A stretch of DNA of 32,823 nucleotides from Sorangium cellulosum (GTDB lineage: Bacteria > Myxococcota_A > Polyangia > Polyangiales > Polyangiaceae): the NCBI GenBank assembly GCA_020720045.1, contig DYPH01000059.1, positions 1-32,823 on the forward strand. The letters are read 5' to 3'. Both the position numbers and the translations under genes were made by a program. The number at the start of each line of letters is the position of its first letter. The first letter of the stretch is position 1. Below are positions 1 through 7,517 of the stretch, in pieces. The notes beneath the pieces are model-generated. The model ran no database searches, was not told where the DNA came from, and was given only the letters and a program-made list of their open reading frames with translations.

Positions 1-55
1 ACAAACGCGTCCGTCCGCGAAGCGGGAGACGGCGCGGAGTTCTCCACAAACGCGT
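1..55. repeat. 45-bp minisatellite, left-edge copy
   Basis: One full unit (4-48) and the first bases of the next (49-55, AACGCGT) of a 45-bp tandem repeat whose unit begins AACGCGTCCGTCCGC. The same family forms a four-unit array at 31468-31654 and another at the right edge. This copy ends in GAGTTCTCCAC, like the right-edge units, where the internal array has GAGGTCTCCAC. The array is cut by the window edge. Confidence 0.9.
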
Positions 56-792
56 TCTTGGCAAACCCGTTGGCGTCGATCGACCTCCCGCTCGCCCCCT
101 TCGCTGGCGCGGCGGTGGTCTCGATCGCGCTCGCCTTCCTCGCACGCGGCGGAATTTCCCCGCGAAAACGCCCACGCGCGGCACCACGCTGGCCCTTCGC
201 CCCACGGACCGACCTCCTCGCCGACCGCGCCGCTGGCCTGTTGCTCGGTGGGGCGGTCCTCGTCGCGGGGACGGCATCGCTTCTTTTACTTGGAATTTCT
301 GGAATTTACCGCGGTGGGGTCGCCGGCATCCCCCCGACCCTCGCGACGACGCTTGGCCCCGCCGTCGCGGTTGGCGTCGGTCTTGTGGCCCTCGATGGCG
401 TCCGCCGCTACCGGGCCTTCCTCGCCCGCCACCGGCGCTCCGACGGCGAAAAGCGCCGCGAAGACCGCGAAGCGAACGGGAGCCCCGAGGCGGCACGCGC
501 CCGCGACCGGTTCCGCGCGGAGGCTGCCCTGTCGGGCGACGCCGATGGCGCGCCGGCAGCCGTTGTTGTTGCCGATGGCGCCGCAGACTCGCCTGCATAC
601 TGCATCTATTTTCGCAGCGTCGATCGTGCGCCGTGGGTCGGCGCCGTCGTCCCCCAGCGGGACCTCCCCAGCGCCGCCCCAGCCCCTTTTCACGACCGAG
701 AACTCGCGAAGAACCTTGCAGATCTTCCGCTACGGGCACCGATTCCCGAGGCCCATTTTGCCGTGCTCGCGCGGGCCTTCCCGCGCGCCTAG
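1..792 (+). CDS. Predicted membrane protein, 5' partial
   Basis: The frame is open from the first base to TAG at 790-792. A TTG at 58 would give 244 aa, but no ribosome binding site precedes it, so I read the gene as cut by the window edge with one 45-bp repeat unit translated as NASVREAGDGAEFST. Three hydrophobic stretches look like membrane segments, at roughly residues 13-30, 60-82 and 94-113 counted from the TTG. They are followed by a basic/acidic linker and a soluble tail of about 110 residues. GC at third codon positions is high throughout, which supports real coding. It converges with the gene ending at 806, with a 13-bp gap. I do not recognise the family. A minus-strand reading of the repeat is also open here but has no convincing start. 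Confidence 0.6.
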   Translation, partial: TNASVREAGDGAEFSTNAFLANPLASIDLPLAPFAGAAVVSIALAFLARGGISPRKRPRAAPRWPFAPRTDLLADRAAGLLLGGAVLVAGTASLLLLGISGIYRGGVAGIPPTLATTLGPAVAVGVGLVALDGVRRYRAFLARHRRSDGEKRREDREANGSPEAARARDRFRAEAALSGDADGAPAAVVVADGAADSPAYCIYFRSVDRAPWVGAVVPQRDLPSAAPAPFHDRELAKNLADLPLRAPIPEAHFAVLARAFPRA

Positions 793-805
793 CTCCAACT
801 CACCA

Positions 806-3265
806 CTAGGCGCGAGCGCGTTTTCGGCCTTGATCGACGAGCTTCGCAGCGGCGTCTTCGCGACCGACCCCCGCGTAAAGCCGGCCGAGGACGAGGAGGG
901 ACGCCTGCTCGCCACCGGCGTCGTCGCGCCTACGGGCGGCGGCGAGGGCATCCATCGCCTCGACGAGCGCCTCTTGCTCACGACCGCACTGGGCGAGGAC
1001 AAGGGCGAGGGTGAGTGCAACCTGCACCCGTTCGCCGCTCTCGGCGGTGACGACGCTTCGGGCGCGACGGAGGAGTCGAAGCGCTTCGTCGGTGTCGCCG
1101 CGGCGCGTGCAGGCGAGCGCGCGCAGCCGATCGATGTAGGTCCGCGCGCCGCCGCTGGCGCGCAGCGCTTCGATCCAGCGCTCAAGGGCGACCAGGTCGG
1201 CGTCCAAAAGCGACTCTTTGACCAATCGTTTTAGACGCTTACGGAGTGCTACCCCGTCCTCGATGGGCGCTTCAACGCGCCCGACCGACGGCACCGGGCG
1301 CTCACCACTCGGCGATGTTCGAATCGCGTCGTGGAAGGGATTGGACATTCGCCGCTGCTCGGGGCGCGCGGCGTCGATGCGCGCCGGCGGCTCCAGGAAC
1401 CGAGGCGCCGCCGGGGACGCCGGGACGTGGGAGACCGGCGCCATCTGGATGAGCGTCGGCCCATCGCCGTCGCTCGACGGGGGGGGCGTCGTTCGCCGCA
1501 CCGGGGCGGGCGGGTGGGAAAACGGCTCCGGGATCGAGGAGAGGATCGCCCGGCGCGCCTCTTCTTCACAGGTCGGGTCGCAGGTGCGGGCAAAGGCGAC
1601 GAGCGGCGTCGGATCGAGGCCGACGGTCGCCACCTCGCGGCTCGCTTCGAGGGCCACTTCTGCGGCGCGACGGCCATTCCCGGAACGTGCGAGGCAGGCA
1701 GCCGCTTCGACGCGGGACAGCGCCCCCGGCCGGGCGAGCAGGCGGGTCGCGGCGATGTCGAGGATTTTGGTGCGCATTTCCTCGGAGACGATGGCAGCGC
1801 CGACCGCCAAGTAGCTGCGCGCGCGGAGCGCGACGATGCCCCCCTTGGGGACGGTCATCCAGCGATTCTCGCGGAGGCGCACGATCGCCGCGTCGCGAGC
1901 CGCCGCCGGGTGGCCGATCTCCGCAGAGACCGCCTCGACGAGGGAGAGCTCCGCTTGGCCGCCGAGGAGGGAGAGGATCGCAAGAATTCCGCAGGTGGTT
2001 TCGTCTTCAAGGCGCACACGACGACGCGTCCAGCGGACCGACGGCTGGGAAAGCTCGTTTCGGCTGAAGCGCTGGGGGATGCCCCCCGAGCGACCGCCCG
2101 AGAAGAACGCGTGCGCGATTGCCTCTGCAATTCCAAGCGGTTGACCGCCGCCTCGGCGTACGAAGCGGAGCCGCGCATCTTCGTCGAGGGGGCCATCGAC
2201 GAAATTCTGGACGAGGGTCTCCGCGCGACGGGGCCCGAGGGGCCCGACGGTGAAGAGCGCCCCTTGCGGCATCGTGGCGAGCGCTGGCGGCGGGTGCACG
2301 TCGTTTTCGAGGCGCGCGACGAGGTTCAGGCGGTGGGTGATCGCTGCTCGCGCGAGGACGTCGAGGGTCGCGGCATCGATGTTCTCCGCGTCGTCAAGAA
2401 GGAGCGCCGGGCGGAGGCCGTCCTGGTTTGCGGCGCCGAGGACCTTCGCAACGAGGTTGACCGCCGCCTCAGGGGCGATCCCATTTCCGCGAAGCAATTC
2501 TTCCAGTTCGAGCGCTTCGTCGTGGACGTTCGTCGCGAGCTGCATCCCGCCCGCGCGCAAAAACGCATGGCGAAGGGCGCCGAGCGGCTCCAGGCCGGAG
2601 AAGGCCGGGGTGACGAGGAGCGACGGCACCGGTGCGATCTGCCCGGCGAGCTCGGCGAGGACCCGCGTCCCGCCGGAGCCGCGGTTGGCGCGGAGGATCG
2701 AGAGGGCGGCCGGCTTCGCAAGGAGGGCGCGAATGTCGCCAACCGTCACGAAGCTTGGGTTTTTGATGCGTCGTGCCCGCTGCGAGGGCAAGAGCGGGAG
2801 CGGCTGGCCGGCATCGAGACGCCCACCGCGGACGAGGACGCCGTCGATCTTTCGGGCGCGCGACCCAAGCGTGCAGAATACACCGGCATCGACGAGGGCC
2901 GGATCGACGAGCGTTTCGCCGGAGCGCGCGAGGGTAGCGAGGGCGGTGACGCGCGCGGTCGTCTCGCCGAAGTGGAGGCCGCCGAGGGCGCGCACTGGAA
3001 TTCCGGGCCCTTGCGAGACGGCGCTGGAGAAGGGGACCTCGCCGCGAGCGGTCTCTTCGCCGGCCCTTAGGAGAGCGACAACCGCTTCTGGCGTCGCTTC
3101 GGGGAAGGCAAACACGACGGCGCGCCCGCCCCCACCGACGACACTTGCCCCCGCTCCGAGGACGCGTCGCGCGAGAAGATCCAGGCGCACGTCCGGCGAC
3201 CGCCCTGTCGGGCGCTCCCATTCGGTCGCAGCGAGCGCGAAGGCGCAGTACCAGCCGTTCTTCAA
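806..3265 (-). CDS. Degenerate cyclase-fold / STAND-like ATPase with TPR tail
   Basis: About 819 aa from a TTG at 3265, chosen because GGTGGAGA lies 6 nt upstream; an ATG at 3322 exists but its coding would run through a terminator-like hairpin. The N-terminal 150 residues resemble a class III cyclase fold (pattern GGLHFGET ... ARSGETLVDPALV) without recognisable catalytic aspartates. Next comes an ATPase-like region with a broken P-loop (RGSGGTR at about residues 195-201, lacking the usual GKT/S) and a Walker-B-like LLLDDAENID at about 288-297. A Pro-rich linker and C-terminal TPR-like helices follow. Cyclase-AAA-TPR arrangements are common in myxobacterial signalling proteins; this one looks like a non-catalytic scaffold or sensor. 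That role is inferred. No partner is evident nearby. Confidence 0.7.
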   Translation of the reverse strand: MKNGWYCAFALAATEWERPTGRSPDVRLDLLARRVLGAGASVVGGGGRAVVFAFPEATPEAVVALLRAGEETARGEVPFSSAVSQGPGIPVRALGGLHFGETTARVTALATLARSGETLVDPALVDAGVFCTLGSRARKIDGVLVRGGRLDAGQPLPLLPSQRARRIKNPSFVTVGDIRALLAKPAALSILRANRGSGGTRVLAELAGQIAPVPSLLVTPAFSGLEPLGALRHAFLRAGGMQLATNVHDEALELEELLRGNGIAPEAAVNLVAKVLGAANQDGLRPALLLDDAENIDAATLDVLARAAITHRLNLVARLENDVHPPPALATMPQGALFTVGPLGPRRAETLVQNFVDGPLDEDARLRFVRRGGGQPLGIAEAIAHAFFSGGRSGGIPQRFSRNELSQPSVRWTRRRVRLEDETTCGILAILSLLGGQAELSLVEAVSAEIGHPAAARDAAIVRLRENRWMTVPKGGIVALRARSYLAVGAAIVSEEMRTKILDIAATRLLARPGALSRVEAAACLARSGNGRRAAEVALEASREVATVGLDPTPLVAFARTCDPTCEEEARRAILSSIPEPFSHPPAPVRRTTPPPSSDGDGPTLIQMAPVSHVPASPAAPRFLEPPARIDAARPEQRRMSNPFHDAIRTSPSGERPVPSVGRVEAPIEDGVALRKRLKRLVKESLLDADLVALERWIEALRASGGARTYIDRLRALACTRRGDTDEALRLLRRARSVVTAESGERVQVALTLALVLAQCGREQEALVEAMDALAAARRRDDAGGEQASLLVLGRLYAGVGREDAAAKLVDQGRKRARA

Positions 3266-3284
3266 AACCGATCTCCACCGAAAG

Positions 3285-3311
3285 CGAGCCCCCTTTTGTG
3301 AAGGGGGCTCG
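3285..3311 (-). terminator. Hairpin after pspA
   Basis: An 11-bp perfect stem (CGAGCCCCCTT / AAGGGGGCTCG) with a 5-nt loop, starting 18 nt beyond the pspA stop on the minus strand. The following U-tract is weak (GCTTTC), so termination may be partial. It lies upstream of the TTG start at 3265 and argues against a start at 3322. Confidence 0.6.
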
Positions 3312-3329
3312 ACCCAATCCATCGCACGC

Positions 3330-4019
3330 TCAGATGCGAATTCGCTTCTTCAGGGCCTCAAGCTCATCGTCGATTTCGGTCTTCCCACCGGCGACGCCCC
3401 CCTCCCCTTTTTCCAGGGCGCGGAACTTCGCGTCGAGGTCCCGATCACTCGGACCATCCTTGAGGGCCGCTTCGACCTCCGCCATCGCGAGGCCTTCCTG
3501 TTCGCGCCCTTCGATCTTCTCTTCGAGCGCCTTGAAATTCGCGAAAGCCGAGCCGCCGGAACCGTTTTCGTCGGCCTGGCGCGTCTGCTGGGCGCGGGAG
3601 ACGAGCGTCCCTTTGCGCATCGAAAGCTCTTCGTGCTTCGCTTCCATCCGCTCAAGTTCCGCCTTGAGCTTCAACGCCTGATCGCGCGCTTCTGAGCGGG
3701 CCTTTTCCGCGTGGTCGGCCTCGGTGCGGGCGCGCTTTTTCTGTTTGAGCGCTTCGCGGGCGAGCGCCTCATCGCCGGTGCGGAGGGCGAGCTCGGCGCG
3801 TTTGTCCCACTTCTCGGCTTCCGCTTCGAGGTCGGCAGAGCGCTTCTTCAGCTGCTTGTCGACGGCGACCGCCGAGACGACCTCCTGTCGAGCCGCTTTG
3901 AGCTGCTCCTTCATTTCGTCGAGCGAGAGATGGACGAGCTTCTCGTCATCTTCCGCTCTGTCGAGCAACGAGTTGACGTTGCTCGAGATCACCTTCCCCA
4001 TTCTGTCGAAGATGCCCAT
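3330..4019 (-). CDS. pspA: PspA/IM30 family phage-shock protein
   Basis: 229 aa, close to the usual 220-230 of PspA/Vipp1. It begins MGIFDRMGKVISSNVNSLLD, the amphipathic helix typical of the family, followed by EDDEKLVHLSLDEM and a long Glu/Lys/Ala-rich coiled coil through about residue 150. A Gly/Ser break (ENGSGGSAF) precedes the last helices. PspA proteins polymerise on the inner membrane and help maintain it under stress. ATG at 4019 was chosen because it opens the conserved helix. The gene is divergent from the zinc-ribbon gene at 4069 with 49 bp between starts, so the two probably share control. No pspBC or pspF is seen here. Confidence 0.92.
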   Translation of the reverse strand: MGIFDRMGKVISSNVNSLLDRAEDDEKLVHLSLDEMKEQLKAARQEVVSAVAVDKQLKKRSADLEAEAEKWDKRAELALRTGDEALAREALKQKKRARTEADHAEKARSEARDQALKLKAELERMEAKHEELSMRKGTLVSRAQQTRQADENGSGGSAFANFKALEEKIEGREQEGLAMAEVEAALKDGPSDRDLDAKFRALEKGEGGVAGGKTEIDDELEALKKRIRI

Positions 4020-4068
4020 GGTGGGCGCTAGGATAGCCGAGCGGGCGCCCCGCCGAGGAGAAAGAACG

Positions 4069-4218
4069 ATGCCGACATGCAAAGAGTGCAACGACGAGGT
4101 CGACGCCCTCGTCACGGTGAAGGTCGACGGCAAAGCGAAGAAGCTCTGCGAGGACTGCGCCGACCGCGCCCGGGAGGCGGCGGAGATCGCCGAGGCGAGT
4201 GAGTCGTCCAGGGGATGA
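4069..4218 (+). CDS. 49-aa zinc-ribbon protein
   Basis: MPTCKECNDEVDALVTVKVD at the N-terminus, with two CxxC pairs (CKEC at 4-7, CEDC at about 27-30) separated by a Val/Lys-rich strand and followed by an acidic Ala/Glu helix. The pairs could form one tetrahedral zinc site. GGAG lies 8 nt upstream of the ATG. The gene is divergent from pspA (49 bp) and convergent with lpdA across a two-way terminator. The family is unknown to me. A role as a DNA-, RNA- or protein-binding adaptor is possible, and the shared promoter region hints at a link with envelope stress. An in-frame extension upstream runs through pspA antisense and is not credible. Confidence 0.65.
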   Translation: MPTCKECNDEVDALVTVKVDGKAKKLCEDCADRAREAAEIAEASESSRG

Positions 4219-4259
4219 TGGGCTTCAAGGGCCGACGCTAGACAAGCGGTAGACAAAAC

Positions 4260-4299
4260 GAAAACGCCGCCGGCGCTCGTTGGCGCCAGCGGCGTTTTC
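4260..4299. terminator. Bidirectional terminator between zinc-ribbon gene and lpdA
   Basis: Inverted repeat with arms GAAAACGCCGC / GCGGCGTTTTC around a GC-rich loop that itself can pair. T-runs occur on both exits. A second imperfect inverted repeat, rich in CGCG and A/T-runs, follows at about 4300-4333. It sits between two convergent genes, as expected. Confidence 0.8.
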
Positions 4300-4346
4300 C
4301 TCGTTTTTCGCGAGGAACGCGAAAAACGCGAGGAAGAGCGGCGAAA

Positions 4347-5786
4347 TCAGCGATTCATGATGTGGATCGCGTGACCCATCGCGTGCATCGACGCTTCCAT
4401 CATCCCCTCACCGAGGGTCGGGTGCGGGTGGATGGTGAGGCCGATGTCGTCGAGGAAGGCGTGCATCTCGAGGGCGAGCGCCCCTTCGGAGATGAGGTCG
4501 GTCGCCGAGGGGCCGACGATGTGGATCCCGAGGACCTTCTTGTTGGCGTCGGAAATCACCTTGATGAAGCCGTCGGTTTCGCTGACAGCGAGGGCGCGGG
4601 CGAGCGCCGAGAACGGGAACTTGCCGACCTTGATCGTGAGCCCCTTCTCCTTGCACTGCTGCTCGGTGAGGCCGACGGTCGCGACCTCCGGATCGGTGAA
4701 GATGGCGCCGGGGATGCCGACCCAGTCCTTCGCCGACTTGTGGCCGGCGATGACTTCTGCAACGACTTCGCCCTCTTTGCTCGCCTTGTGGGCGAGCATC
4801 GGCTGGCCGCTGACGTCGCCGATCGACCAGATGTTGGGGACGTTGGTGCGGCCGACGATGTCGCTCGGGACGAAGCCGCGCTCGACCTTGACGCCGATCT
4901 CTTCGAGGCCGAGGCCGGCGCCGTTCGGGCGCATACCGACAGCGACGAGGACGACGTCGCAGACGACCTGCTCGGTCTTTCCGCCGACTTCGATGTTCAC
5001 GGTGACCGAGCCGTCGGCGTTCTTCACGTGGCCGAGCGCCTTGGCGCTCTTGAAGAACTTCGCGCCGTGCTTCGCCATCTTGCGCTCGACGACGGAGGCG
5101 ACGTCGGGATCGACGCCGGGGAGCACCTGATCGGCCATTTCAACGACGGTCAGTTCGGCGCCGAAACGCTGATAGACGCCGCCGAGTTCGAGGCCGATGA
5201 CGCCGCCGCCGATGACGACGAGGCGCTTCGGGATCTCGGTGAGGCTGACCGCCTCTTTGGCGCCGATGATCTGCGTGCCGTCGAACTTGAAGGTCGGGAT
5301 CTCGACGGTCGTCGAGCCGGTCGCGACGACGATGTTCTTCGTCGAGAAGCGCTTCGTGGTGCCGTCGGCCGCACGGACCTCAACGGTGTTTTTGTCGACA
5401 ATACGGGCATTTCCCGCTTCGAGCTCGACGCCGTTCCCGCGGAAGAGGCCGCGGATGCCGCCGGTCATCTTCTTGACGATACCGGCCTTCCACTCCTGCA
5501 TCTTCGTCGGCTCGACGGAGACAGACCCTTCGAGCTTGAGCCCCATCGTCCCCGCGATGTGGAACTTTTCGTAGGTGTGGCTCGCGGCGATCAGCGCCTT
5601 TGAGGGGACGCAGCCCCAGTTCAAACAGACACCACCGACCTCCTCTTTTTCCACACAGAGGACCTTCAGCTTCAATTGGCCAAGGCGGATCGCGCAGACG
5701 TACCCGCCGGGACCGCCGCCAATGACGATGGCGTCGTAGGTTTTGTCGCCGGGCAACGCTTCGGAGGGATTCGATTGGGTGCTCAT
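4347..5786 (-). CDS. lpdA: Dihydrolipoyl dehydrogenase (E3)
   Basis: 479 aa, the normal length. It is an FAD flavoenzyme that reoxidises lipoamide in the pyruvate and 2-oxoglutarate dehydrogenase complexes and the glycine cleavage system, in the cytosol. FAD-binding GGGPGG is at about residues 23-28. The redox disulfide motif CLNWGCVPSK has Cys54 and Cys59. The NAD-binding GGGVIGLELG and the second FAD motif (SIGDVSGQPMLAHKA) are present, as is the C-terminal catalytic pair His455-Glu460 in HPHPTLGE (usually HAHPTLxE). AAGGAA lies 4 nt upstream of the ATG. No E1 or E2 gene is adjacent, so it is a stand-alone lpd. Confidence 0.97.
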   Translation of the reverse strand: MSTQSNPSEALPGDKTYDAIVIGGGPGGYVCAIRLGQLKLKVLCVEKEEVGGVCLNWGCVPSKALIAASHTYEKFHIAGTMGLKLEGSVSVEPTKMQEWKAGIVKKMTGGIRGLFRGNGVELEAGNARIVDKNTVEVRAADGTTKRFSTKNIVVATGSTTVEIPTFKFDGTQIIGAKEAVSLTEIPKRLVVIGGGVIGLELGGVYQRFGAELTVVEMADQVLPGVDPDVASVVERKMAKHGAKFFKSAKALGHVKNADGSVTVNIEVGGKTEQVVCDVVLVAVGMRPNGAGLGLEEIGVKVERGFVPSDIVGRTNVPNIWSIGDVSGQPMLAHKASKEGEVVAEVIAGHKSAKDWVGIPGAIFTDPEVATVGLTEQQCKEKGLTIKVGKFPFSALARALAVSETDGFIKVISDANKKVLGIHIVGPSATDLISEGALALEMHAFLDDIGLTIHPHPTLGEGMMEASMHAMGHAIHIMNR

Positions 5787-5900
5787 AGGGTTCCTTGTGC
5801 GCCGTCTTAGTGCGCTTCATTCGCCGCGAGAAGGGCAAAGGGTCCGCCGTTTGTCACGAGGCCATTGCCAGCAAATTCGCTGGCGGTCGCAAACGGACGA

Positions 5901-6704
5901 TTACCGGCGACCGACGCAGAGGACGGTGCCGACGTTCACGAAGCGCGCGGTGGCGTCGACTCCCGTGCAGGCTGCATCGATCTCCGCGCGCTTGGCCGCG
6001 AGGGCGGCGCCGCAGGGGGAGCTCGGCGCGAGGACGACCGGCGCGCAGGCGCCGAGAGGCCCGTCACCGTCTTCGTCGAGGGCGGCGGCCCGTTCGCAGG
6101 CGCCGAGTTCGCCGCCGTCGCAGGTCGCGCAGGTCCCAAGGAGGCAGTCGCTCTCCTGGGCAAACGCATCTCCGCACCCTTCGGGCGCTCCAGCGACGGC
6201 ACCGAGCAGGAGCGCCTGGCAGGCTTCGACGTCGGGCCGAAGGAGCGTGCCGCGCACCGCGATCGCCGGGCGGATCGGGAGGCCGTCGCCGTCGAAGCGA
6301 CTTGTAGAATACAAGCATTCCGTGCATTCCGTCGACGCGCCGACGCCATCGCAGGCGGCCTGGGACGCGTTTGCGCCGATGCACGCGGCGGCGAGCTGAG
6401 CGACTTCACCGGCCGTGCAGGCGCCCGGCGTCGCTACGGCGATCGTCCCGGAAGGGCCTGGCGCCGGTGCCGCGGCGGCGGCGTAGCAGGCCGGGGTGCC
6501 ACCACCGTCGACGCTGCTGTCGGCGGAGGAAGTTGCATCCTGCACGCTTCCCCCTTCGAGCACGACGGTCCCGCCGTCGTTCCCGACCTTCGGCTCTTCA
6601 TCGACGTCGCCGCCGCACCCGGCGGCCGGGGCAAAGAGGGCAAACAGGGCGAGCGGGGCTGCGAAAAGAGCGGAAGAAGGCGAGGCGCGCATGGCGGCGT
6701 CCAT
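5901..6704 (-). CDS. Cys-rich lipoprotein, family copy 1
   Basis: 267 aa. Signal peptide with lipobox APAAGC (Cys30 from ATG 6704; an ATG at 6692 is an equally good start). A low-complexity Gly/Asp/Ser linker follows. The ectodomain has about 16 cysteines in the order PAC, C, C, C, TECxxC, AC, GC, C-x4-C-x2-C, C, C, CGxA, C and a final VLC near the C-terminus. The same order recurs in the genes at 17177-17869 and 18171-18932. The protein is presumably surface- or periplasm-exposed and disulfide-stabilised; its function is unknown. It shares no operon with lpdA (115-bp gap). Confidence 0.8.
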   Translation of the reverse strand: MDAAMRASPSSALFAAPLALFALFAPAAGCGGDVDEEPKVGNDGGTVVLEGGSVQDATSSADSSVDGGGTPACYAAAAAPAPGPSGTIAVATPGACTAGEVAQLAAACIGANASQAACDGVGASTECTECLYSTSRFDGDGLPIRPAIAVRGTLLRPDVEACQALLLGAVAGAPEGCGDAFAQESDCLLGTCATCDGGELGACERAAALDEDGDGPLGACAPVVLAPSSPCGAALAAKRAEIDAACTGVDATARFVNVGTVLCVGRR

Positions 6705-6806
6705 GACACACCTGCGCCTACGTGCCTACCTTCTTGGGAGGCATCGCGTCGGAGCGAGGCGCTCGCAAGGTCTCAGCGCCGTCGAGCGACGCAAAGGCCC
6801 GGCCAT

Positions 6807-7517
6807 TCACCAGTCGTTCGGCATTTGAGAAATGAGGAGCCGAAGTTGCGAGGCGGGCTCTGGCATAGACGGCACCACGAACCCCTGCCCGCGAAGGCTC
6901 TTCAACAGCGCTTTGCCATCGACGCGCGTCCAAAGCGGGTGCCGCTCAAAATCGACCTTGACTTGCGTCAACTCGGTTGAGCAATCCACGAGCGAGCCGA
7001 GGTTCTCAAAGAATGCGCGCAGCGAACAGAGCGCCGAATTCTCGTCGGTCACGCCTTCCGTATCCAGCGGAGGCTCGACTTTACGGTTACGAATTTTGTA
7101 CACGCCCGTTTCCTTGACCGCGCGCGCGATATCAAGCCATTTTCTCGACGCTGCTTCTTGGTCGCGCAGCGCTCGCTGATTGTCAGTGAGAGCGGCGTCG
7201 TCGAGCAGATAGCTTTCCATGCAATGGCGCTGAAGCGACCGTGCTTTCGCATTCCCAAATGGGTTCGCACTTCGCTCGCTTACGAGTTCTTCTGAAAGAA
7301 AGTCGCGGTCACGGATGGCAAAACACAGCTCCCCTTTCTTGCGAGCTTCTGCGAGTGTACCGTCTATGATCGTTTTTGAACCAACCCCTTCGACTTTGAT
7401 CCGGTTGTTGAACTCAGAGAACTGGTTATCGAAGACGCGTTGCAAGATTTGTTTCGACAGCCCACTCGGCACATCTTCGCAAAACAGCGTAATGTCTCTG
7501 GTACCTCGGCGGCTCAT
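6807..7517 (-). CDS. DUF4435/Toprim-like nuclease subunit (AriB-like)
   Basis: 236 aa from the ATG at 7517, which overlaps the stop of the upstream ATPase gene (ATGA). Motifs match the DUF4435 branch of Toprim/OLD-type nucleases: an early Glu in TLFCEDVPSG (Glu14), a GSK turn (46-48), the acidic pair in IRDRDF (Asp70, Asp72), and the family-typical RHCMESYLLDD (about 98-107). In PARIS anti-phage systems the DUF4435 protein AriB is the effector released by the ATPase AriA. The close pairing here suggests the same logic. The protein is shorter than AriB as I recall it, so a related but distinct system is possible. The product has no signal peptide and should be cytosolic. Confidence 0.65.
   Translation of the reverse strand: MSRRGTRDITLFCEDVPSGLSKQILQRVFDNQFSEFNNRIKVEGVGSKTIIDGTLAEARKKGELCFAIRDRDFLSEELVSERSANPFGNAKARSLQRHCMESYLLDDAALTDNQRALRDQEAASRKWLDIARAVKETGVYKIRNRKVEPPLDTEGVTDENSALCSLRAFFENLGSLVDCSTELTQVKVDFERHPLWTRVDGKALLKSLRGQGFVVPSMPEPASQLRLLISQMPNDW

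Noticed and set aside
286-693. Minus-strand frames opposite the left-edge membrane protein gene
   Set aside because: The plus frame has three clear membrane segments and strong third-position GC; the minus frames are fragmentary.
1331-3070. Long plus-strand open frame (579 aa) opposite the cyclase/ATPase gene
   Set aside because: Arg/Gly/Glu-rich antisense shadow of a high-GC gene; no domain or hydrophobic pattern, while the minus frame has recognisable motifs.
4362-5603. 413-aa plus-strand frame opposite lpdA
   Set aside because: Asp/Arg-rich shadow; the minus strand is unmistakable dihydrolipoyl dehydrogenase.
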